Assembly: GCA_045591985.1 (NCBI GenBank)
Contig: JAZNTV010000020.1
Location: 1-44,695 of the forward strand
DNA length: 44,695 nucleotides
Direction: 5' to 3'
Source: SIG588 sp045591985
Lineage (GTDB): Bacteria > Bacillota > Clostridia > Oscillospirales > Acutalibacteraceae
The position numbers and the translations under genes are program-made. Under the pieces are notes generated by a model. That model saw only the letters and a program-made list of their open reading frames with translations. It did not search any database and was not told where the DNA came from. Positions 40,989 through 44,695 of this stretch are shown piece after piece (position 1 is the first letter of the stretch; every line of letters starts with the position of its first letter).

Positions 40989-41023
40989 AGCAAAAGCGAG
41001 GTGAAATTCACCTCGCTTTTGCT
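40989..41023. terminator. Bidirectional terminator at the end of the nad operon
   Basis: A long palindrome, AGCAAAAGCGAGGTGAA / TTCACCTCGCTTTTGCT, with a minimal loop. It contains the arm AAGCGAGGTG also used at 37202. The stop codon of the minus-strand gene lies at 41022-41024. Confidence 0.9.
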
Positions 41024-41531
41024 ATATTTCTAATTTGTATGTCTTTATTGTTTCGCTTGATTCAGTTAAGCGAGCAGTAATAAAGCAAAACCATTTGCTC
41101 TCTGAACTATGGTCTTCGAAGCATATCCATTCGCCGCTATCATTTAGATAATAAGATAAAACGCTAAAGTTTTTGTTATTAACTTCTGTTACCGTTTTAA
41201 TTGTGCGGTTAACCCGATTGGCAATATACTCAATAATATTGTTTTCAAATTCATCAAGATTATCAAAATCCCATTCTTGCCAGGAAACCTCACCATCGAC
41301 AGAAGCATATAAATATTTTTTGCCCTCACATTTTTGCGAGCTGATTTCAAGCATTAACTCCATATTATCCTTTGAACCTGCAAAAGCCACGGTAGCCGCA
41401 TCGAAATCTATGAAATTATTAACGCCACATTTTTGACTAACTGCATTTTTAATCCTTAAAATGCAGTCTTTTTCTCTTTGTACATCTACTTCGAGCGTGT
41501 TTGTTGCGTAAAAAAATTTGAATAATGACAT
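41022..41531 (-). CDS. AT-rich orphan protein, 169 residues
   Basis: A soluble, acidic 169-residue protein (MSLFKFFYATNTLEVDVQRE ...) with no recognised domain; it contains alternating strands and the segment EFENNIIEYIANRVNRTIKT. ATG 41531 follows GGGGTG. GC content is about one third, in contrast to nad and spoVT genes on both sides, and codons such as ATA and TTA are common. Its promoter is at 41553-41581. Probably horizontally acquired; function unknown. Confidence 0.72.
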   Translation of the reverse strand: MSLFKFFYATNTLEVDVQREKDCILRIKNAVSQKCGVNNFIDFDAATVAFAGSKDNMELMLEISSQKCEGKKYLYASVDGEVSWQEWDFDNLDEFENNIIEYIANRVNRTIKTVTEVNNKNFSVLSYYLNDSGEWICFEDHSSESKWFCFITARLTESSETIKTYKLEI

Positions 41532-41552
41532 ATGTTTCACCCCGCTTATCTT

Positions 41553-41581
41553 ATGATATCACAAACACTACGAAAAGTAAA
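41553..41581 (-). promoter_or_regulatory. Probable promoter of the AT-rich gene 41022-41531
   Basis: On the minus strand, TTTACT (41576-41581), 17 bp, TATCAT (41553-41558). The sequence TTTGTGATAT just upstream of the -10 is also found at the promoter of the DUF6514-like gene (35075-35095). Confidence 0.5.
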
Positions 41582-41642
41582 TTCAAGCAGTATAAAGTTC
41601 CTTTAATCACAAATAATAGCATTACGATTTGAAAATTTCAAT

Positions 41643-41709
41643 GTAGGGCAGGGGCGCTCTTGCCGCAAAATCCCGCACAAAAAACGGCGGGAGCAAGCCC
41701 CCGCCCTAC
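41643..41709. repeat. MITE-like GC-rich inverted repeat
   Basis: Terminal arms GTAGGGCAGGGGC (41643-41655) and GCCCCCGCCCTAC (41697-41709) match at all but one position and frame a 41-nt centre that has further imperfect pairing. Flanking sequence is AT-rich. The element has no coding capacity and lies 30 bp before the spoVT start codon. Palindromes of this GTAGGGC...GCCCTAC type look like small non-autonomous elements or intergenic repeats. Confidence 0.55.
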
Positions 41710-41738
41710 GATGTGTTTGTAAGAAGGAGTTTATTGTT

Positions 41739-42281
41739 ATGAAAGCAACCGGAATTGTGAGAAGAATTGATGATTTAGGTAGAGTTGTTATCCCCAAAGA
41801 AATCCGTCGTACTATGAGAATCCGTGAGGGCGACCCGTTGGAGATCTTTACCAATAACGATGGGGAAGTCGTGTTCAAGAAATACTCCCCGATGGGGGAA
41901 CTCGGCGAGTTTGCGGCGCAGTATGCTGAGGTGATGGCGCGGGCACTTGGGCAGGCGGTCGTCATCAGCGATCGTGACCGTGTGATCGCGGTGGCGGGCG
42001 CTTCGAAAAAGGAACTGCAAGACCGTGCGGTATCGGCGACGCTGGAAGCGGTGATGGAACAGCGTCGCACCCATTTGGCGCGCGCAGGTGAGAGCGAGCG
42101 TATGGTGGTGGCGGAGGGAGTCGATCGCTTTGTGGCGGTGGCGGTGCCGATCATTGCGGCGGGCGACGTCATCGGCAGTGTGTGTTTGCTGTTGCCCGAA
42201 AGCGGTGCCATTCCCGGCGAGGGCGACGTGAAGATGATGCAGGTTGCTGCTGCTTTTTTGGGTAAACAGATGGAAGAGTGA
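41739..42281 (+). CDS. spoVT: Stage V sporulation protein T
   Basis: The 180-residue product is SpoVT, a forespore transcription factor. The N-terminal AbrB/SpoVT DNA-binding domain is MKATGIVRRIDDLGRVVIPK and on to about residue 52, and the C-terminal GAF-like domain spans about 60-178 (GQAVVISDRDRVIAVAGASKKEL). It adjusts late forespore gene expression, including spoVA-type targets in known spore formers. ATG 41739 follows AAGGAG. A GC-rich inverted repeat lies just upstream and may affect its leader. The promoter of ppa overlaps its stop codon. Confidence 0.97.
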   Translation: MKATGIVRRIDDLGRVVIPKEIRRTMRIREGDPLEIFTNNDGEVVFKKYSPMGELGEFAAQYAEVMARALGQAVVISDRDRVIAVAGASKKELQDRAVSATLEAVMEQRRTHLARAGESERMVVAEGVDRFVAVAVPIIAAGDVIGSVCLLLPESGAIPGEGDVKMMQVAAAFLGKQMEE

Positions 42282-42310
42282 TTGACAAATGCGCGGTTTT
42301 CTGCGATACT
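42282..42310 (+). promoter_or_regulatory. Promoter of ppa
   Basis: TTGACA (42282-42287) directly after the spoVT stop, 17 bp, GATACT (42305-42310). Confidence 0.7.
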
Positions 42311-42336
42311 ATACGTATCAAAGAAGGAGGCGCACC

Positions 42337-42867
42337 ATGAACATTTGGCATAACATCAACCCCAAGCGTATAACCAAAGACGATTTTGTGGCAGTGATCG
42401 AGATCGAAAAGGGCAGCAAGTGTAAATACGAACTGGATAAGGAAACAGGCATTCTCATTCTTGACCGTATTTTGTACACCTCTACCCACTATCCGGCCAA
42501 TTACGGCTTTATTCCGCGCACTTATGCGGACGATCTGGATCCGTTGGATGTGCTGGTGCTTTGTTCCGAGCCGTTGCACCCGATGACGTCGGTGCGTTGC
42601 TATCCCATCGGCGTGATCACCATGATCGATAACGGGCGATACGACGAGAAGATCATTGCCATTCCGTTCCACGATCCAACGTATAACGGATATAAGGATA
42701 TTGCCGAAATTCCCGCCCATATTTTTGCGGAAATGACTCATTTCTTCCGCGTATATAAAGAGCTGGAAGACAAGGAGACGGCGGTGAACGAAGTGCTCGG
42801 TGCCGAAGCGGCACGCAATGTGATCGCGCAGGCGATCGAGGGGTATATCGAAAATTACTGCAAATAA
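42337..42867 (+). CDS. ppa: Inorganic pyrophosphatase (family I)
   Basis: The 176-residue enzyme hydrolyses pyrophosphate to phosphate and drives biosynthetic reactions. The family I signature is YADDLDPLDVLVL (Asp residues that bind Mg2+), with YPANYGFIPRTY before it and KEIIAIPFHDPTY-like KIIAIPFHDPTY after it. Length is usual for bacterial family I. ATG 42337 follows AAGGAGG. It is monocistronic, with a terminator at 42869-42904. Confidence 0.96.
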   Translation: MNIWHNINPKRITKDDFVAVIEIEKGSKCKYELDKETGILILDRILYTSTHYPANYGFIPRTYADDLDPLDVLVLCSEPLHPMTSVRCYPIGVITMIDNGRYDEKIIAIPFHDPTYNGYKDIAEIPAHIFAEMTHFFRVYKELEDKETAVNEVLGAEAARNVIAQAIEGYIENYCK

Positions 42868-42868
42868 T

Positions 42869-42904
42869 AAAAGCGTCGCGACTCTGTGTGAGTCGCGGCG
42901 CTTT
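42869..42904. terminator. Bidirectional intrinsic terminator
   Basis: Arms AAAGCGTCGCGACTC and GAGTCGCGGCGCTTT (one mismatch), loop TGTGT, between ppa and the convergent zinc-ribbon gene. Confidence 0.9.
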
Positions 42905-42909
42905 GTTGC

Positions 42910-43482
42910 TTACAGCTTGTTGCCGCAAGAACTGCAGAAATTCGTGCCCTTTTGGTGCTTGGCTCCGCAATGGGAGCAGAACACCGTGTCGGGTGAAGGT
43001 CCCGTTGCGGCGGTCGGGGCACTCTCCGCTGTCGGTTGCGGCGGCAGAGACGCGGCGATGAGTCTGCGCCCTGCGAAATTGTTTTTCATTATCAATTCTA
43101 TCGGTTCCCCGTTTTGAATCTGTGTGACCGTCTTGTTCGGGAAATCATAGACGTTGGGGAAGCATTCTTGAATCAACAGAAAAATGGCACACGACTCATA
43201 ATATCCGATGTTGACGTCTTGATATTTTACGGTAGAATACGGCTCGTAATTGTTTTCGGCAGCCACCCAGGCCTTGCTCCAAAAGGACGAATCGGAATAA
43301 TTGGCAATGATGGTGACGGGAGGCCGCTCGGGATTCGTTACGATGTGGTAGAAAATGTCCGAAAAGAGTTGTGTACCCCGCAGATTGTCTCGTATATCAA
43401 AAATGGCTTTCCGCGATCCTTTGACAACGGTGGTTTGTTGTTGCAGATTCGAAAGGGTACGTAAGCTGCTACGCAATCCCAT
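42910..43482 (-). CDS. Protein with C-terminal zinc ribbon
   Basis: The 190-residue product has an uncharacterised alpha/beta N-terminal domain (about residues 1-140; FYHIVTNPERPPVTIIANYSD) and, after a Pro/Ala-rich linker, a zinc ribbon FCSHCGAKHQKGTNFCSSCG with two CxxC pairs at the very C-terminus. No membrane segment is seen. ATG 43482 follows AGGAGG. It lies 18 bp after the membrane zinc-ribbon gene, in the same operon, and is probably controlled by the Xre repressor at 44401. Function unknown. Confidence 0.8.
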   Translation of the reverse strand: MGLRSSLRTLSNLQQQTTVVKGSRKAIFDIRDNLRGTQLFSDIFYHIVTNPERPPVTIIANYSDSSFWSKAWVAAENNYEPYSTVKYQDVNIGYYESCAIFLLIQECFPNVYDFPNKTVTQIQNGEPIELIMKNNFAGRRLIAASLPPQPTAESAPTAATGPSPDTVFCSHCGAKHQKGTNFCSSCGNKL

Positions 43483-43500
43483 ACTATATCCTCCTCTGTA

Positions 43501-44244
43501 TCAATCTCTGTGTATGTAGATGAATCTTCCGCCGAAAAGGAAAAAGGCGACAAGAAGAATCACGAGAATAATGAAAAACATTTCCAGAAAACCTAAGAGT
43601 GTGCCGAGAACATATCCTGTTATTGCCGATGTCAGGGTGCCGATAAAAAGAGCCTTGGCAAGTGTGTAAAGCGCTTCGATGCCGTTTTGATGGGCGATCG
43701 CGTTGCAAAGAATAAGGTAAAGGACGGCAAAGGCCGCATATATGGTGAAACTGGCGCTTGGTAAGATGTCGGCTTTGGTAAATCCGTGGGCAAAACCGAC
43801 CACTTGTGCCATGGCGGTTAACAGGAAGGTCATGGTATACAAGAGGGCGCCGGCTTTCTTTTCCGTTTTCCGTTTTTCCTGCCGCGCTTTTTTGCGAATT
43901 GTCAACATGAACACCACACTGGCTACCACAAAAGGCAGCGAAACAATAAACAGGGCGGGAACCATCATAGTGGCTTCGCCGGCCATCACCACGAAGAAGA
44001 ACACACGGCCGATCGGTGCGATCAACAAAAGCAATAGCGCCGAGATCAAAGCGGCCCAAAACAACGGTTTATACTTCTTTTCAAGCGGCGCGGTCGCTTC
44101 GGATTGTCCTCTCAAATCAATGGGGGCGTCCTGCGCGGTGAGATCTTCTGTTGTACGGTTTATCTCCTCGACGGAACGGTTTCCGCACCCGGAACAAACA
44201 GTCGTTCCCGGTTGCAGTTCTGTGCCGCAATTTTTACAAAACAT
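43501..44244 (-). CDS. Membrane protein with N-terminal zinc ribbon
   Basis: The 247-residue product begins with a zinc ribbon, MFCKNCGTELQPGTTVCSGCG, followed by a charged linker and about six membrane helices (about residues 58-240; pairs around PLFWAALISALLLLLIAPIG, VPALFIVSLPFVVASVVF and the C-terminal FFIILVILLVAFFLFGG). Many such zinc-ribbon membrane proteins exist in Firmicutes; few have a known role. It is the first gene of the operon reading away from the Xre gene, and its promoter carries an Xre-type operator between the -35 and -10. Confidence 0.85.
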   Translation of the reverse strand: MFCKNCGTELQPGTTVCSGCGNRSVEEINRTTEDLTAQDAPIDLRGQSEATAPLEKKYKPLFWAALISALLLLLIAPIGRVFFFVVMAGEATMMVPALFIVSLPFVVASVVFMLTIRKKARQEKRKTEKKAGALLYTMTFLLTAMAQVVGFAHGFTKADILPSASFTIYAAFAVLYLILCNAIAHQNGIEALYTLAKALFIGTLTSAITGYVLGTLLGFLEMFFIILVILLVAFFLFGGRFIYIHRD

Positions 44245-44336
44245 CGTTTACCCTCTTTTCAAAATGTTGGTATCACCAATGCTCCGCGATGGCTGTCCAA
44301 TATCCTTAAAACAGTCGCAGAACATCACCCCCTTGT

Positions 44337-44388
44337 ATTGTATGACAACTTGTCATATTTGTCAAGGGGGTTTATGACATAATGTCAT
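44337..44388. promoter_or_regulatory. Divergent promoter region with two matching 15-bp operators
   Basis: The minus-strand promoter of the zinc-ribbon operon is TTGACA (44360-44365), 17 bp, TACAAT (44337-44342). Two perfect palindromes share the pattern ATGACA-NNN-TGTCAT: 44342-44356 (centre ACT), which sits between that -35 and -10, and 44374-44388 (centre TAA), which sits just upstream of the xre start at 44401 and overlaps a CATAAT -10 (44378-44383). Their centres are 32 bp apart, three helix turns. Confidence 0.88.
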
Positions 44389-44400
44389 TGAGGTGAGGGC

Positions 44401-44613
44401 ATGAGGAATAATTTGAGATTACTGCGAAAAAAGAAAGGATATACACAAATTGCCGTGCAAATGAAAACCGGCATCGAGCAAGCGTTGCTTTCGAAGTTTG
44501 AGAATGAGGAACGCATTCCCCCTACCGAAACGTTGGTGAAATTGGCTGACTTTTATGACGTGAGCATTGACTATATTCTTTGCCGAACAGACAACCCTTC
44601 CGTAAACCATTAG
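44401..44613 (+). CDS. Xre-family helix-turn-helix repressor
   Basis: The 70-residue protein is little more than one Xre/Cro-type helix-turn-helix domain: NNLRLLRKKKGYTQIAVQ, then IEQALLSKFENEERIPPTE as recognition region, and LVKLADFYDVSIDYILCRTD as the usual C-terminal helices. It has no ligand domain. ATG 44401 follows GAGGTGAGG. The two ATGACANNNTGTCAT palindromes in its upstream region are the obvious operators; it probably represses itself and the divergent zinc-ribbon operon. Confidence 0.92.
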   Translation: MRNNLRLLRKKKGYTQIAVQMKTGIEQALLSKFENEERIPPTETLVKLADFYDVSIDYILCRTDNPSVNH

Positions 44614-44695
44614 AGGCGTTTTCGGCGTGTCCGAAAATCCTTCGACGATTTGGCAATGTGCGGGTGTAACGTCCGCGGATCAGCCGCCCGCAGGC

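Noticed and set aside
1..44695. CRISPR arrays, tRNA, rRNA, transposases, integrases
   Set aside because: I looked for regularly spaced repeats, cloverleaf or rRNA sequence and transposase or recombinase motifs and saw none. Without a computed search, small tRNA-like elements cannot be fully excluded.
44614..44695. A gene beginning at the right edge
   Set aside because: No start codon with a ribosome binding site and no long open frame is visible in these 82 bases.

Overview
The window (about 44.7 kb, roughly 50-55 % GC) looks like a chromosomal segment of an endospore-forming anaerobic member of the Clostridia, probably a gut or rumen Oscillospiraceae/Ruminococcaceae-type bacterium. The main evidence is the sporulation genes (spoVAC, spoVAD, spoVT and a YtvI-like permease), indolepyruvate:ferredoxin oxidoreductase, a glycyl-radical activase, short nadB and nadA forms regulated by NiaR, and strong Gram-positive promoters (TTGACA-17-TATAAT) and ribosome binding sites. 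The lineage is inferred from gene content; no rRNA or tRNA gene is present to test it.

Layout. 1-12.3 kb is a carbohydrate block: GH38 alpha-mannosidase, a TIM-barrel glycosidase-like protein, two translationally coupled sugar isomerase/epimerase-like proteins, an AraC regulator, two Gfo/Idh/MocA oxidoreductases, an orphan glycyl-radical activase and a second TIM-barrel paralogue. A decayed third copy of that paralogue's promoter and 5' end lies at 9.92-10.04 kb. 12.3-16.6 kb holds the GGGtGRT protein with its NifU-like partner, divergent from iorA-iorB. 16.6-19.5 kb holds a CNNM/CorC-type membrane protein with an attenuator-like leader and a sodium:solute symporter. 19.6-30.5 kb is a second glycan block (GH63-like, GH95, GH78-like, a sialidase-fold protein, a membrane-anchored lipase) into which spoVAD and a lipoprotein gene are set. 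30.6-33.9 kb contains two AT-rich orphan genes, a decayed 3' fragment of spoVAC, intact spoVAC, a small protein behind a CsoR-like operator, and the YtvI-like permease. 34-37.1 kb has a sialate-O-acetylesterase-like enzyme, a small DUF6514-like protein, a potassium channel and an acyltransferase. 37.3-40.9 kb is the nadA-nadB-nadC-niaR operon. 41.0-44.7 kb has another AT-rich orphan, spoVT, ppa, and a divergent module of two zinc-ribbon proteins and an Xre repressor with two identical-consensus operators.

How it fits together. The glycosidases cover mannose, fucose, rhamnose-type and probably sialylated or acetylated glycans, suggesting host or plant glycan foraging. The oxidoreductases and isomerase-like TIM barrels could process the released sugars, possibly by a 3-keto-glycoside route (inference). 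The most notable regulatory DNA consists of palindromes positioned on promoters: at 311-351 (GH38), 29067-29089 (sialidase-like gene), 32457-32474 (small protein), 35075-35095 (DUF6514-like gene) and 44342-44388 (Xre module). I saw no CRISPR array, transposase, integrase or tRNA.
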